A DNA stretch of 64,000 bases from Pseudoduganella sp. (GTDB lineage Bacteria; Pseudomonadota; Gammaproteobacteria; Burkholderiales; Burkholderiaceae_D), in contig JAJTCO010000001.1 in the NCBI GenBank assembly GCA_021323265.1, forward strand, positions 62,001 through 126,000, given 5' to 3'. Below, piece by piece: positions 26,307-36,094 of this stretch (position 1 is its first letter; every line of letters starts with the position of its first letter). The position numbers were made by a program, and so were the translations under genes. Under the pieces are notes generated by a model. It was given only the letters and a program-made list of their open reading frames with translations. It was not told where the DNA came from and made no database searches.

Positions 26307-27455
26307 TTCCCCTTTGGCGGCGGGCGGCTGGCCCGCTGCCTTCCCGATGCCGAACAATGCCGGCAGGACGGGCAGGCGGCGCACGATTTCGAACACCGCG
26401 AAGCTGATGCTCAAGGTCAGCACCCCGATCAGCATGCCCTCGGTGGCCGGCGCGATGCCGACCGGCTTCAGGGCCCAGGCCAGGCAGATGATCAGGCTCT
26501 GGTGCAGGAGATAAACCGGGAACACGGCCTGCGTCAGGTAGCGCCGCTTGGCGCTGTCGAAATTCAAGTGGCGGTGGCCGAAGCCGCACACGGCGACGAT
26601 GCCGCACCATTGCACCAGGGCATACACGACGCGCTGCGTCTGCTGCCACGTTTGCATCGCTTCCGGCAGCGCATAGTAAGCGACCAGGGCCGCCCAGCAG
26701 CCGAGGAACATGCCCAGGGCCGGGAAGCGCGCGCCTTCCAGGCGCTGCCAGAAGGCGCCCTGGCGCGCCATGGCCGCCCCCAGCAGGAAGGCGGGCAGGC
26801 TCATGGCATGGTTGTGCCAGTCGGCCAGCAGGTTGTGCGTGTGCGGCCAGCGCGAGAGCAGCAGGATGCGTCCCAGTGCCAGCACCGCCAGCGGCAGGGC
26901 GAACAGCTTCCAGCCGTGCAGCTGGCCCAGCAGCCAGGCGCCGGCGGCCTGCAGGCGGCCGCTGCCGATGGCCGCCAGCAGCAGGGTGTACAGCCACAGG
27001 TAGGGCAGGAACCACAGGTGGTTCCAGGTCGGGATGTCGAGGCAGCCGTTGCGGTCGCAGAAACCGCCGTAGCCGCTCACGTACAGGCGCATGAAATCGA
27101 GATAGCTGCCCTGGTAGGCGACGTCCGCCACCACTTCGAAATAGGCTTGCGGCGGCACGATGACGAACATGCCGAACAGCAGCGGCAGCAACAGGCGCTT
27201 GCTGCGCTCCCTGGCCAGGCCCTTGCCGCCCAGCTTCTCCAGCAGGCAGGCCGCCGCCGCGCCGCCGATCAGGAACAGCAGCGACATGCGCCAGGGCGAG
27301 GACAGCAGCATGAACGGTTCGATCGCATCGCTCGGGCTGGCGCTCTTGATGTGCCAGTCCCAGGTCACGTAATACATGCCGGTGTGGTACAGCACCAGCA
27401 GGAAGAAGGCGCAGATGCGCAGCCAGTCGAGGAAGTAGAGGCGCTTGTGGTCCAT
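26286..27455 (-). CDS. acyltransferase 3 family membrane protein
   Basis: A 389-residue integral membrane protein with about ten helices, beginning RLYFLDWLRICAFFLLVLYHTGMYY, given here in two parts, where the DWLR and H residues are the family hallmark. Later helices include SLLFLIGGAAAACLL and WFLPYLWLYTLLL. Members acylate envelope glycans, for instance OpgC with osmoregulated periplasmic glucans. The target here is unknown. It converges with the GGDEF gene and overlaps it by 21 bp. Confidence 0.88.
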   Translation of the reverse strand: MDHKRLYFLDWLRICAFFLLVLYHTGMYYVTWDWHIKSASPSDAIEPFMLLSSPWRMSLLFLIGGAAAACLLEKLGGKGLARERSKRLLLPLLFGMFVIVPPQAYFEVVADVAYQGSYLDFMRLYVSGYGGFCDRNGCLDIPTWNHLWFLPYLWLYTLLLAAIGSGRLQAAGAWLLGQLHGWKLFALPLAVLALGRILLLSRWPHTHNLLADWHNHAMSLPAFLLGAAMARQGAFWQRLEGARFPALGMFLGCWAALVAYYALPEAMQTWQQTQRVVYALVQWCGIVAVCGFGHRHLNFDSAKRRYLTQAVFPVYLLHQSLIICLAWALKPVGIAPATEGMLIGVLTLSISFAVFEIVRRLPVLPALFGIGKAAGQPPAAKGELVQHLA

Positions 27456-27566
27456 GACGCAAGTCCGGTTGGTTGTCGAAGGGGCAAGCTTAGGGAAGCG
27501 GGCGCCGCCTGGCGAGCGTTGCGGGGCGAATGGCAGCGGGGCGGGGCGAACGGCGCCGGGTGCCGC

Positions 27567-28280
27567 CTACTGTTGCAGCGCCGCCACCAGTAGCGGCTTG
27601 AAGTGGCGGCCGAGGGGCACCAGTTCGCCGCCGCGCAGCACCAGGCGGCCTTGGGCGTCGATACGCTCGACCAGCGACAAGCGCACGGCGGCGCGCCGGT
27701 GGCAGCGCACGAAGGCGGTGCCCAGGCTGGGCAGCAGGTCGGTCAGGGTCTGGCGCAGCAGCGGCGCACCGTGGGCGGTATGCAGCACGACGTAGTTGTC
27801 GGCCGTCTCCACCCACGCGATGTCGGCGACCTGCACCACGCGCGTGCCACCGCGCTCGCTTACCAGCAGCTGCTGCAGCGCCAGGCCGGGCAGGGCGTTC
27901 CTGGTTTCATGGCTTGCGGCGCGCGCGGCAAGGCGCTCGCGCAGGCGCTGCATGGCGCGCCGCAGGCGCTCCGCGTCGAAGGGCTTGAGCAGGTAGTCGA
28001 TGGCATTGGCGTCGAAGGCCGGCACGGCGTACTCGTCGAAGGCGGTGGCGAAGACGATCAGCGGCGCCGGCTGCGGCAGCGAGGCCGCCACTTCCAGCCC
28101 GCTCACTTCGGGCATCTGCACGTCAAGGAAGATCGCGTCCGGCGCGAAGCGCGCCGCCATTTCCAGCGCTTCCACGCCGTCGCGCGCCTCCTCGATGGCG
28201 CTGACGCCGGCTTCCTGCGCCAGCAGGCGGCGCAGCTTGTCGCGCGCCGGGCGTTCGTCGTCCACGATCAGGATGCGCAT
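27567..28280 (-). CDS. LytTR-family response regulator
   Basis: A 237-residue two-domain regulator. The receiver (residues 1-115) has the acidic pair in VDDERPARD, phospho-acceptor Asp53 in FLDVQMPEV and the switch Lys in YLLKPF. The LytTR DNA-binding domain (residues 145-235) has VADIAWVETADNYVVLH and FVRCHRRAAVRLSLVERI. It overlaps its sensor kinase by 13 bp and should be phosphorylated by it. Target genes probably include the operon that encodes it. Confidence 0.93.
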   Translation of the reverse strand: MRILIVDDERPARDKLRRLLAQEAGVSAIEEARDGVEALEMAARFAPDAIFLDVQMPEVSGLEVAASLPQPAPLIVFATAFDEYAVPAFDANAIDYLLKPFDAERLRRAMQRLRERLAARAASHETRNALPGLALQQLLVSERGGTRVVQVADIAWVETADNYVVLHTAHGAPLLRQTLTDLLPSLGTAFVRCHRRAAVRLSLVERIDAQGRLVLRGGELVPLGRHFKPLLVAALQQ

Positions 28281-29305
28281 GGCAGCCTCACTTCCGCACG
28301 CACGCCGGCCGGCGCCAGCTGCTGCAGCGCCAGGCTGGCCTGCTCGCCGTACAGGGCCGCCAGCCGTTCGCGCAGGTTGCGCACGCCGATGCCGCCGCTG
28401 CGCGTGCCGGCATCGGCCAGCGTGCCCGCATCGTCGGCCACCGCCAGCACCAGTGCCGCGCCTTCGCGCCGTGCACTGATGGCGATGCGCGTCATGCCGC
28501 GCCGCTTTTCGACCGTGTGCTTGAAGACGTTCTCCAGCAAGGGCTGCATGCTCATCACCGGCACCAGGCAGGCGTCGCAGGCGGCGTCCACGTCCCAATC
28601 GATCGTCACGCGGTCGACGAAGCGCTCCTGCATCAGGCGCGCGTAGCCGCGCAGCAGGCGCAGCTCGGTGCACAAGGGCGCCTGCTGCTGCCCGCTGACA
28701 TCGAGCGTGGCGCGCAGCACGTCGGCCAGCTGCACCAGCGTGGCGTCGGCGCGCTCGACATCGGTGTGCATCAGCGAAGAAATGGTGTTCAGGGCATTGA
28801 ACAGGAAGTGCGGCTGCATCTGCTGGGTGAGCTGGTGCAGCTGGGCGGTGCGGAGTTGGGCGTTGGCCTGTTCCGCCGCGCGGAACGACAGCACGCCGAA
28901 GGTGATCAGGGTGAAGATGGCGAAGAAGATCGAGATCTTGATGTCTTCGTAGACGAAGGTTTCCAGCCAGGGCCGGTGCTCGTAGGTGCGCCCGGCCAGC
29001 GCGTACACGCCGTGGCGGATGCCGAAGGCCAGCGGCGTAAAGGCCAGCCACCACAGCGGCAGCCACAGGGCCTGGCGCGCGAACCAGCGCGTCGGCGTGA
29101 CGATCAGGGCGTCGTAGCGGCGCGTGCCCAGGCGCTGGGCGGCCAGCAGCAGCGTGGCGACCAGCGCGGAGGAGCTCTCCCACAGGATCGGCTGCCACAG
29201 CGGGCCGTCGTCGTTGCGCAGGAAGTCCTGCACGGCGGTGGCCACCATCATGGCCCAGAACAGCAGCCAGGCAATGGCCAGGGAGAATGCGGCGCGCTTG
29301 TTCAT
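28268..29305 (-). CDS. LytS-like sensor histidine kinase
   Basis: A 345-residue membrane kinase with four N-terminal hydrophobic segments (residues 8-25, 45-60, 78-95 and 122-140). The His_kinase domain has QMQPHFLFNALNTI with phospho-acceptor His166, followed by an ATPase with PLLENVFKHTVEK and a GGIGVRNLRERL nucleotide lid. It pairs with the LytTR regulator encoded just after it, and overlaps the antiporter gene before it by 4 bp, so the kinase may sense ion or envelope state linked to that antiporter. Confidence 0.93.
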   Translation of the reverse strand: MNKRAAFSLAIAWLLFWAMMVATAVQDFLRNDDGPLWQPILWESSSALVATLLLAAQRLGTRRYDALIVTPTRWFARQALWLPLWWLAFTPLAFGIRHGVYALAGRTYEHRPWLETFVYEDIKISIFFAIFTLITFGVLSFRAAEQANAQLRTAQLHQLTQQMQPHFLFNALNTISSLMHTDVERADATLVQLADVLRATLDVSGQQQAPLCTELRLLRGYARLMQERFVDRVTIDWDVDAACDACLVPVMSMQPLLENVFKHTVEKRRGMTRIAISARREGAALVLAVADDAGTLADAGTRSGGIGVRNLRERLAALYGEQASLALQQLAPAGVRAEVRLPCAS

Positions 29306-30948
29306 TTCTTCTGGTGGCGCGCCTCGGCCAGGTCGATTTCGCGTACCAGCTTGCGCGCCGTCTCGTCGGAAATGTGGTGGTGGCGCGCCAGCTCGAAGAT
29401 GGCATGGCGCTCGGCCTGCATGGCGGCCAGGCGCAGTTCGCGCTCGGCGCGGTCAAGCTTGCGGAAGTGTTCCTTGTTCTGGTCCTCGGCAGACCAGGCC
29501 AGGTTCAGGCGGTGTTCGTAGAGCGCGATCACGCGCGCCGCCGCCTGCGGCAGCACGTCCGAATGCTGGGTTTGCGCCAGCGCCTGTTCGGCGCGCTCGA
29601 TGGCGGCAATCGCCGCCGACGCCGCCTGGCGCCGCGCCATGTCCTCCTGCTGGCGTTCCGCCGGCTCTTCCGGGAAGTGCATGCCGCCCAGCAGGCGCGG
29701 CAGGCCGATGCTGGCCGCCAGCAGCGACAGCAGGATCACCGAGCTGGCCAGCAGGATGGTCAGGTCGCGCGCGGGAAAAGGCTGGCCGTCGGGCATCGCC
29801 AGCGGCAGCGTCAGTACGCCGGCCAGGGTGATGGCGCCGCGCGCGCCCGCCAGCGCCGTCGCCAGCAACAGGCGCCAGTGCGGCTTGGCTTCCGGCACGC
29901 CTTTCACGCGCCGCGTGCGCCGGTACAGCGTTACGCGCAGCGTGGCCCAGACCCAGATGAAGCGCAGCGCAATCAGGCCGAAGCTGATGGCGACGGCGTA
30001 CAGGACCAGCCACCAGGGGTTGAGATGCCCGCTTTGTTCGAGCGACTCGCTGGCGCCGCGCAGCACGTCGGGCAGCTGTTCGCCGAGCAGCACGAACATC
30101 ACGCCGTTCAGCGCGAACTGCACCGTGTCCCACACGGCGGTGCGTTCGAGGCGCGTGGCCGCCAGGGCCTGGCCGCCCAGTTCCACATAGCTCATGGTGA
30201 TGCCGGCCGCCACCGCGGCCAGGATGCCGGAAGCGTGCAGGCGTTCGGCCACCAGGTAGGCGCCGAAGGGAATCAGCAGGCTGACCAGGATGGGCGAGCC
30301 GGCCGGTTCGCCATAGCGCGCCGTCAGGCGGCCCTGCAGCCACGCCACACCGGCCGTCACGGCCACGCCGGCGAGGATGCCGGCCGCTGCCAGCCAGACA
30401 AAGGTGAGCGAGGCGCTGGCCAGCGAGAAGGTGCCGGTCAGGGCCGCGGCCACGGCAAAGCGGAAGCACACCAGGCCGCTGGCGTCGTTGAGCAGGGCTT
30501 CGCCTTCCAGGATGTGCATCAGGCGCTTGGGGATGGGGGCGCGCTTGGCGATCGAGCCGACCGCCACCGGGTCGGTGGGCGAGAGGATGGCCGCCAGCGC
30601 GAACGCCACCGGCAGCGGCATGGCGGGGATCATCCAGTGGATGAAGTAGCCGGCGCCCAGCACGGTGAAGAGGACCAGGCCCAGCGCCAGTTCCAGGATC
30701 ACCACGCGGTCGCGAAACAGGCCCGTGTTCGGAATGCGCCAGCCGTCCAGGAACAGCAGCGGCGGAATGAAGAGCAGGAAGAACAGCTCCGGGTCGAGCT
30801 CGATGCCGTGTCCGGACCAGGCGGCGATGCCCGCGCCCAGGGCGATCTGGACCAGGGGCAGGGGCAGGCCGGCCGGCAGCATGCGCTTGAGGTAGGCGCT
30901 GGCGATCACGGCCAGCAGCATGGCCAAGACTATTTCAATGGAATCCAT
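29302..30948 (-). CDS. Na+/H+ antiporter, CPA1 family
   Basis: A 548-residue cation:proton antiporter with about twelve membrane helices and a charged C-terminal cytoplasmic tail of about 150 residues. Family motifs are LFIPPLLFLDGWRIP, AAILSPTDPVAVGSI and EGEALLNDASGLV, the last two carrying the ion-coordinating Asp residues. The ATG at 30948 is used rather than an upstream in-frame one at 31011, which would add 21 odd residues and run into the tRNA promoter. It heads an operon with lytS- and lytTR-type genes, joined by a 4-bp overlap. Confidence 0.92.
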   Translation of the reverse strand: MDSIEIVLAMLLAVIASAYLKRMLPAGLPLPLVQIALGAGIAAWSGHGIELDPELFFLLFIPPLLFLDGWRIPNTGLFRDRVVILELALGLVLFTVLGAGYFIHWMIPAMPLPVAFALAAILSPTDPVAVGSIAKRAPIPKRLMHILEGEALLNDASGLVCFRFAVAAALTGTFSLASASLTFVWLAAAGILAGVAVTAGVAWLQGRLTARYGEPAGSPILVSLLIPFGAYLVAERLHASGILAAVAAGITMSYVELGGQALAATRLERTAVWDTVQFALNGVMFVLLGEQLPDVLRGASESLEQSGHLNPWWLVLYAVAISFGLIALRFIWVWATLRVTLYRRTRRVKGVPEAKPHWRLLLATALAGARGAITLAGVLTLPLAMPDGQPFPARDLTILLASSVILLSLLAASIGLPRLLGGMHFPEEPAERQQEDMARRQAASAAIAAIERAEQALAQTQHSDVLPQAAARVIALYEHRLNLAWSAEDQNKEHFRKLDRAERELRLAAMQAERHAIFELARHHHISDETARKLVREIDLAEARHQKK

Positions 30949-30985
30949 GGGGGCATTATAGGGGCAATGTTGCACAAAAAAGAAC

Positions 30986-31014
30986 TTGTCAGCCGCGCCG
31001 GCCGCTGTCATAAT
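30986..31014 (+). promoter_or_regulatory. sigma-70 promoter of tRNA-Gly
   Basis: TTGTCA (30986-30991) and CATAAT (31009-31014) are spaced by exactly 17 bp, placing the start of transcription near 31021, just before the tRNA 5' end at 31027. Confidence 0.7.
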
Positions 31015-31026
31015 TGCGCCTCCTCT

Positions 31027-31102
31027 GCGGGAATAGCTCAGTTGGTAGAGCGCAACCTTGCCAAGGTTGAGGTCGAGAGTTCGAGACTCTTTTCCCGCTC
31101 CA
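31027..31102 (+). tRNA. tRNA-Gly (anticodon GCC)
   Basis: The 76-base sequence folds as a full cloverleaf: acceptor GCGGGAA paired with TTCCCGC, a D arm with GCTC/GAGC, anticodon arm CAACC/GGTTG around TTGCCAA (anticodon GCC), and a T arm GAGAG/CTCTT around TTCGAGA. CCA (31100-31102) is genomically encoded after discriminator T. It has its own promoter and terminator, so it is a single-gene unit. Confidence 0.97.
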
Positions 31103-31111
31103 GAATTCTAG

Positions 31112-31138
31112 AAAGGACGCCCACGGGCGTCCTTTTTT
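31112..31138 (+). terminator. rho-independent terminator after tRNA-Gly
   Basis: GGACGCCC (31115-31122) and GGGCGTCC (31125-31132) form an 8-bp perfect stem with a 2-base centre, preceded by AAA and followed by six T residues. Confidence 0.9.
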
Positions 31139-31243
31139 GTTGTTTCTTCTCCCAAGCACTCCCGGATGGCAATTAAAGGCCGGTATACTGCCGAAACATT
31201 CCATACCAAAGGGAATGCCTTTTTAAGCACATTGGAGCTATCG

Positions 31244-32197
31244 ATGAATTCCGTTCAACAAGAAGTTGACGAGCGTAGTAACCTGACAAACTCCAACAAG
31301 TTCGAGTTGCTGCTGTTCCGCCTCGGCGTCGATGACACGAGCGGCAACTCGGAGCTGTACGGCATCAACGTCTTCAAGATCCGCGAAATCGTGGCGATGC
31401 CCACCGTGACCGCGGTCGCGGGTTCGCAGCCGCACATGCTGGGGGTGGTGAACCTGCGCGGCCAGATCATTCCCGTGATGGACCTGCCGGGCATCGTCGG
31501 CGTCAAGCCGAAGACTGGCCTGAACATCATGCTGGTGACCGAATTCGCGCGCACCACGCAAGCGTTCGCGGTGGAGTCGGTCGACGAGATCGTGCGCCTG
31601 GACTGGAGCCAGGTGCTGAGCGCCGAAGGCAGCCACGGCGGCGGCATGGTCACCTCCATCGCGCGCGTCGACGGCGACGTGCAGAACACCCGCCTGGCGC
31701 AGGTGCTGGACGTGGAAACCATCCTGCGCACCCTGACCCCGAGCGACACCAAGGACATCGACGAATCGACCATCGGCAAGCTGCCGCTCAAGCCGGGCAC
31801 CTTCATCCTGGCCGCCGACGATTCGGTGGTGGCGCGCAACCTGATCGAGCGCGGCCTGGAGGCGATGAATGCGCCGTACGTGATGCTCAAGACCGGCAAG
31901 GAAGCCTGGGAGAAGCTGAATCACATCGCCGACGGCTGCAAGGCCGAAGGCATCAACGTGGAAGACCGCGTGGCGCTGGTGCTGACCGACCTGGAAATGC
32001 CGGAGATGGACGGCTTCACGCTGACCCGCCTGGTGAAGCAGGATGCCCGCTTCTCCAAGATTCCGGTGGTGATCCACTCCTCGTTGTCGGGCAAGACCAA
32101 CGAAGACCACGTCAAGGGTGTCGGCGCCGACGCCTACGTGGCCAAGTTCGTCGCGGAGGAACTGGCCGACACCATCCGCAAGGTCCTCACGAAGTAA
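31244..32197 (+). CDS. cheV: chemotaxis protein CheV (CheW-REC)
   Basis: A 317-residue coupling protein. Residues 20-165 form a CheW domain (ELLLFRLG, GINVFKIREIV, LGVVNLRGQIIPVMDL). Residues 185-315 form a receiver with the acidic pair AADDS, phospho-acceptor Asp249 in LVLTDLEMPEMDG, and conserved Thr/Lys positions. It links receptors to CheA and tunes adaptation. TTGGAG precedes the ATG. It is a single gene here, away from the main che cluster, and its end overlaps the opposing esterase gene by 11 bp. Confidence 0.95.
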   Translation: MNSVQQEVDERSNLTNSNKFELLLFRLGVDDTSGNSELYGINVFKIREIVAMPTVTAVAGSQPHMLGVVNLRGQIIPVMDLPGIVGVKPKTGLNIMLVTEFARTTQAFAVESVDEIVRLDWSQVLSAEGSHGGGMVTSIARVDGDVQNTRLAQVLDVETILRTLTPSDTKDIDESTIGKLPLKPGTFILAADDSVVARNLIERGLEAMNAPYVMLKTGKEAWEKLNHIADGCKAEGINVEDRVALVLTDLEMPEMDGFTLTRLVKQDARFSKIPVVIHSSLSGKTNEDHVKGVGADAYVAKFVAEELADTIRKVLTK

Positions 32198-33038
32198 TCA
32201 GCGCGAGTTGCCGGCCATGGAAACGCACATGGTCGGCAATGAAGCTCGAAATGAAGTAGTAGCCATGATCGTAGCCCGCATGCCGGCGCAGCTCCAAAGG
32301 CTGTCCGGCGGCGCGGCACGCATCCTCGAACACTCCCGGATATAACTGCTCCTCAAGGAACTTGTCGGCCATGCCCTGGTCGATCAGGATGCCATTGGGG
32401 AAGGGCGCGACTTCCTGCGCCGCCATCAGCGCGCTGGCGTCGTGCGCCAGCCATGCGGCCTGGTCCGGGCCCAGGTAACCGTTGAAGGCCTTGTGGCCCC
32501 AGGGGCAGCGCGTCGGCGCCGCGATCGGCGCGAAGGCCGAAACGCTGCGGAACAGGTCGGGCCTGCGCAGCGCCAGGGTCAGCGCCCCATGTCCTCCCAT
32601 CGAATGGCCGAAGATGCCGATGCGCTGCGCATCGACCGGCAACTCGTCGATCACCAGCTGCCGCAATTCATGGATGTAGCTCTCCATGCGGTAGTGGCGC
32701 GACCATGGCTCCTGCGTCGCATCGAGGTAGAAGCCGGCGCCTTCGCCGAAGTCCCAGCTGGCCGTCTCGCCTTCGATGCCGGCGCCGCGCGGACTGGTAT
32801 CGGGCGCGATCAGGATGATGCCTTCCTGCGCCGCGTGCTGCTGCGCGCCGGCCTTGATGGCGAAGGTCTCCTCGCTGCAGGTCAACCCGGCAAGGTAGAA
32901 CAGCGCAGGCAAGGGGCCTTGCGCGGCCTGGGGCGGTATGTAAATGGAAAAGCGCATCGGCAGGCCGATCGCTTCCGAATCGTGGCGGTAGAAACGCTGT
33001 ACGCCGCCATGGCAAACGTGTTCGCTGATCATGTCCAT
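32187..33038 (-). CDS. fghA: S-formylglutathione hydrolase
   Basis: A 283-residue esterase D-type alpha/beta hydrolase. It opens with SEHVCHGGVQRFYRHDSEAIG and has the family signature LAGLTCSEETFAIKAGAQ, then nucleophile Ser146 in GHSMGGHGAL, and the terminal His in AGYDHGYYF. It hydrolyses S-formylglutathione to formate and glutathione in formaldehyde detoxification. The usual partner, glutathione-dependent formaldehyde dehydrogenase, is not adjacent. Upstream in-frame Met codons at 33047 and 33056 would add 3 or 6 residues; none has a clear ribosome site. Confidence 0.94.
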   Translation of the reverse strand: MDMISEHVCHGGVQRFYRHDSEAIGLPMRFSIYIPPQAAQGPLPALFYLAGLTCSEETFAIKAGAQQHAAQEGIILIAPDTSPRGAGIEGETASWDFGEGAGFYLDATQEPWSRHYRMESYIHELRQLVIDELPVDAQRIGIFGHSMGGHGALTLALRRPDLFRSVSAFAPIAAPTRCPWGHKAFNGYLGPDQAAWLAHDASALMAAQEVAPFPNGILIDQGMADKFLEEQLYPGVFEDACRAAGQPLELRRHAGYDHGYYFISSFIADHVRFHGRQLALITS

Positions 33039-33112
33039 GCGTGGCATTGTAACCAAGATTCGTGTGACACGTTTTTCATGATTGCAATATAGTACGGGTC
33101 GGAGGAAAGTCC

Positions 33113-34297
33113 ATGACCGATCTGCTCGTTGTCTCTGACGAACTCGCCTGGCCCTGCGCCATGCTGCTTGCCTGGCTGGCAGGTGAGTTCGTCCATCGCT
33201 GGACCAAGCTGCCGCGCATCAGCGTATACGGCCTGGTGGGCTTCCTGCTCGCGCAGGCAGTGCCCGATCTTCTCGCGCCCGATGGCAGCAGCCAGGTGGC
33301 GCTGCTGGCCAACATCGCCTTCGGCCTGATCCTGTTCGAGTTCGGCTACCGCATCAACCTGCGCTGGCTGCGCGTCAATCCCTGGATTGCCATCAGCGGC
33401 CTGGCCGAATCGGCGCTCACGTTTGGCGCCGTGTATGCCATCGCGGTGTGGCAGGGCATGCCGCCGTTGACGGCGCTGCTGCTGGCGTCCCTCGCGATGT
33501 CCACTTCGCCCGCCGGCGTGCTGCGCGTCATCAACGAGGAACGCAGCTCGGGGCAGGTGACCGAGCGCGTGCTGCACCTGGTCGCCATCAATTGCGTGCT
33601 GGCGCTGTTCGTGTTCAAGGTGGTGGTCGGCTTCTGGGTGTTCCAGACCTCCGGCAGCCTGACGCAGGCCGTTTCGCACAGCCTGATCGAGCTGCTGGCA
33701 TCGGCCGTGCTGGGCGCGGTGGCGGGCATGCTGACGCCGGCCCTGCTGCGCAGCCTGGGCACGCTGACGCGCGACGGCACGGTGGCCTTTGCGATGGTGG
33801 TGGTGCTGCTGGTGTCGATCACCCAGGCCGCCGACCTGTCGCCGGTGCTGGCGACGCTGACCTTCGGCCTGATGGCGCGCCATCGCCGCGTGACGTTCAC
33901 CCGCACGCAGCGCAACTTCGGCGCCATCGGCGAACTGCTGACGGTGCTGCTGTTCGTGTTTGCCGTCTCCACGCTGGACTGGGAGCGCGTGGTCTTCGGC
34001 GCCACGCTTGGCCTGCTGCTGTTGATGGTGCGCTTTGCCACCAAGGCGGTGGCGGTGGCGGCGTTCGCGCACGTCTCCGGCATTTCCTGGCGCAAGGGCG
34101 CGCTGATCGGGCTGGCCCTGTCGCCCATGTCGGTGTTTGCCATTTTGCTGCTGGAACAGACCCGCTACATGGGCATCGTGCTGGTCGATGAACTGGCCGC
34201 GCTGGCCGCCATGACGCTGTTCATGGAAGTGCTGGGGCCGATCATTACGCAGCGCGCGCTGATCATGGCGCGCGAGACGGTGAAAGAGGAGGGCTGA
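33113..34297 (+). CDS. cation:proton antiporter, CPA2 (KefB/RosB-like)
   Basis: A 394-residue membrane protein with about eleven helices and no C-terminal nucleotide-binding domain. Signature segments are [36 protein letters not shown] and [18 protein letters not shown], the last being the position of ion-coordinating acids in this superfamily. It ends one base before the YbdK-type ligase gene, so the two form a pair. GGAGG lies before the ATG. The transported ion (K+ or Na+) is not clear. Confidence 0.9.
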   Translation: MTDLLVVSDELAWPCAMLLAWLAGEFVHRWTKLPRISVYGLVGFLLAQAVPDLLAPDGSSQVALLANIAFGLILFEFGYRINLRWLRVNPWIAISGLAESALTFGAVYAIAVWQGMPPLTALLLASLAMSTSPAGVLRVINEERSSGQVTERVLHLVAINCVLALFVFKVVVGFWVFQTSGSLTQAVSHSLIELLASAVLGAVAGMLTPALLRSLGTLTRDGTVAFAMVVVLLVSITQAADLSPVLATLTFGLMARHRRVTFTRTQRNFGAIGELLTVLLFVFAVSTLDWERVVFGATLGLLLLMVRFATKAVAVAAFAHVSGISWRKGALIGLALSPMSVFAILLLEQTRYMGIVLVDELAALAAMTLFMEVLGPIITQRALIMARETVKEEG

Positions 34298-34298
34298 C

Positions 34299-35417
34299 AT
34301 GCCGTTGGAAGAATTCAAGACCTCGCAACCACTGACCATGGGCGTCGAGCTGGAGCTGCAGCTGATCAGCCTGTCCGACTTCGACCTGACCGCGTCCAGC
34401 CCGGACCTGCTGCACCTGCTGGCGCGCAAGCCGTTCCCCGGCCACGTCACGCCGGAGATCACCGAGAGCATGATCGAGATCAATACCGACGTGCACACCA
34501 GGCACGGCGAACTGCTGGCGCAGTTGCACGAAACGCGCGACACGCTGGTGAAGGCGGCCGACACGCTGAACATCGGCATCTGCGGCGGCGGTACCCACCC
34601 GTTCCAGCGCTGGTCGGAGCGCAAGATCTTCTCCAAGCCGCGCTTCAAGGAAGTGTCCGCGCTGTACGGCTACCTGGCCAAGCAGTTCACCATCTTCGGC
34701 CAGCACGTGCACATCGGCTGCGGCAGCGGCGACGATGCGTTGTACCTGCTGCACGCCCTGAGCCGCTACGTGCCGCACTTCATTGCGCTGTCGGCGTCCT
34801 CGCCCTACGTGCAGGGCAACGACACCCTGTTCAATTCCGCGCGCCTGAACAGCGTCTTCGCCTTCCCCATGAGCGGCCGCGCGCCCTTCATCCTGAAGTG
34901 GGACCAGTTCGAGCACGAGTTCTTCGCCAAGATGGAACACACCGGCGTGATCAAGTCGATGAAGGACTTCTATTGGGACATCCGCCCCAAGCCGGAGTAC
35001 GGCACCATCGAGCTGCGCGTATGCGACACGCCGTTGACCGTGGAACGCGCCGCCGCACTGGCCTGCTACCTGCAGGCCTTGTGTTCCTACCTGCTTGAAC
35101 GCAAGGAGGCGCCGCCGGCCGAGGACGACTATCTGGTGTACAACTACAACCGCTTCCAGGCCTGCCGTTTCGGGCTCGATGGCACGGTGGTGCATCCGAA
35201 GACCTACGAAAGCCTGTCCCTGCGCGAAGACATCCTGACCACGCTGCGGCGCATGGACCTGCATGCCGAAGCGCTGGGCGGCAGCCCCGCGCTCAACCAC
35301 CTGATGCAGGTGACCCACATGGGCAGCGACGCCCACTACCTGCGCGCGCAGTACGACTCGTCGGGCAGCGTGGAAGGCGTGGTGGACGCGGCCATCGCCC
35401 GTTTCCGCGGCAACTGA
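34299..35417 (+). CDS. YbdK-family carboxylate-amine ligase (GCS2)
   Basis: A 372-residue ATP-dependent ligase of the glutamate-cysteine ligase type 2 family. It opens [11 protein letters not shown] and has [26 protein letters not shown] and [19 protein letters not shown], with the acidic and His residues that hold ATP-Mg. YbdK-type enzymes show weak gamma-glutamylcysteine formation; the natural substrate is unknown. It starts one base after the antiporter stop. After its TGA the same frame stays open for another 78 codons (see the next entry). Confidence 0.93.
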   Translation: MPLEEFKTSQPLTMGVELELQLISLSDFDLTASSPDLLHLLARKPFPGHVTPEITESMIEINTDVHTRHGELLAQLHETRDTLVKAADTLNIGICGGGTHPFQRWSERKIFSKPRFKEVSALYGYLAKQFTIFGQHVHIGCGSGDDALYLLHALSRYVPHFIALSASSPYVQGNDTLFNSARLNSVFAFPMSGRAPFILKWDQFEHEFFAKMEHTGVIKSMKDFYWDIRPKPEYGTIELRVCDTPLTVERAAALACYLQALCSYLLERKEAPPAEDDYLVYNYNRFQACRFGLDGTVVHPKTYESLSLREDILTTLRRMDLHAEALGGSPALNHLMQVTHMGSDAHYLRAQYDSSGSVEGVVDAAIARFRGN

Positions 35418-35654
35418 GCGGCTGCGCCGGGGGCGGGTTACCGCTACTTCGGCGCGCATGGCGTACCTGAATTCGACGCCGCCTGGGTGCGCATGGCCGG
35501 GGCGGCGATGCGCGGGCTGGCCAGCGGCACGGCCGAGCCGGTGCTGGCCGAAAGCTATCTTGCGCCCGGCGTGCCGCTGCGGCTGCAGCGGGACGGCCAG
35601 CTGCTGATCTACCGTGGACTGGGCTGGGCGCGCTGCTTGCCGCATTGGCATTGA
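35418..35654 (+). pseudogene. open-frame remnant directly after the YbdK-type gene
   Basis: Directly after the stop at 35415-35417 the same frame runs 78 codons to TGA at 35652-35654. The translation reads like real protein (GYRYFGAHGVPEFDAAWVRM, then LAESYLAPGVPLRLQRDG and LLIYRGLGWARCLPHW) with G/C at most third positions. There is no Met or ribosome site at the front. I do not recognise the family. It may be the end of a decayed gene or of a gene truncated by deletion. The rest of the gap to 35767 contains a TATAAT (35709-35714) that may drive the following gene. Confidence 0.4.
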
Positions 35655-35767
35655 TAACGGCCGTCTTTTGGCGCCTGTTCCGCCCATGGGGCGGCGTCCA
35701 GTCCAGCGTATAATCAGGCACGCCCCCGCTGTACCGGCGGGACTTAACCAGTAAAAGAATACAGCTC

Positions 35768-36082
35768 ATGAGCGACAACAGTGTCCTGGGGATCTACACC
35801 TTCGAAGGCGTTTTCGAAGGCAAGCCGGTTTATGAATACGCGTATCCGCAAGCGCATGCGCTGCACAAGTGCATGCTGTTCCTGTTGCAGGAAGGCGCCG
35901 ATGCGCTGTGGGATTCGGCGATCATCGAATGCGGCAAGTTCGGCTTCGAGGACGTGGCCATGGACGCCTTCAGCGTGCTGCAGGCCGACATGCTGGACAA
36001 GGCGCCCTTCAAGGACCTGCACTCCCACATCGAGGAAGCCCTGACGCTGGGCAGTTCGCTGGTGTTCTACGAAAAGCCCTGA
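35768..36082 (+). CDS. hypothetical protein, small acidic
   Basis: A 104-residue soluble protein with no signal peptide or membrane helix. It is acidic (many Glu and Asp), with the segments VYEYAYPQAHALHKCMLFLL and ALWDSAIIECGKFGFEDVAM. It has Cys at about residues 35 and 56. I do not recognise the family. A TATAAT at 35709-35714 and a leader hairpin (CCCGC-N7-GCGGG) precede it. The good codon usage and clean start support a real gene. Confidence 0.7.
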   Translation: MSDNSVLGIYTFEGVFEGKPVYEYAYPQAHALHKCMLFLLQEGADALWDSAIIECGKFGFEDVAMDAFSVLQADMLDKAPFKDLHSHIEEALTLGSSLVFYEKP

Positions 36083-36094
36083 CCGTTCCCGGCG

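Noticed and set aside
31176..31220. Sigma-28 type promoter before cheV
   Set aside because: TAAAG and GCCGAAAC are present but only about 11 bp apart, too close for a flagellar sigma-28 promoter.
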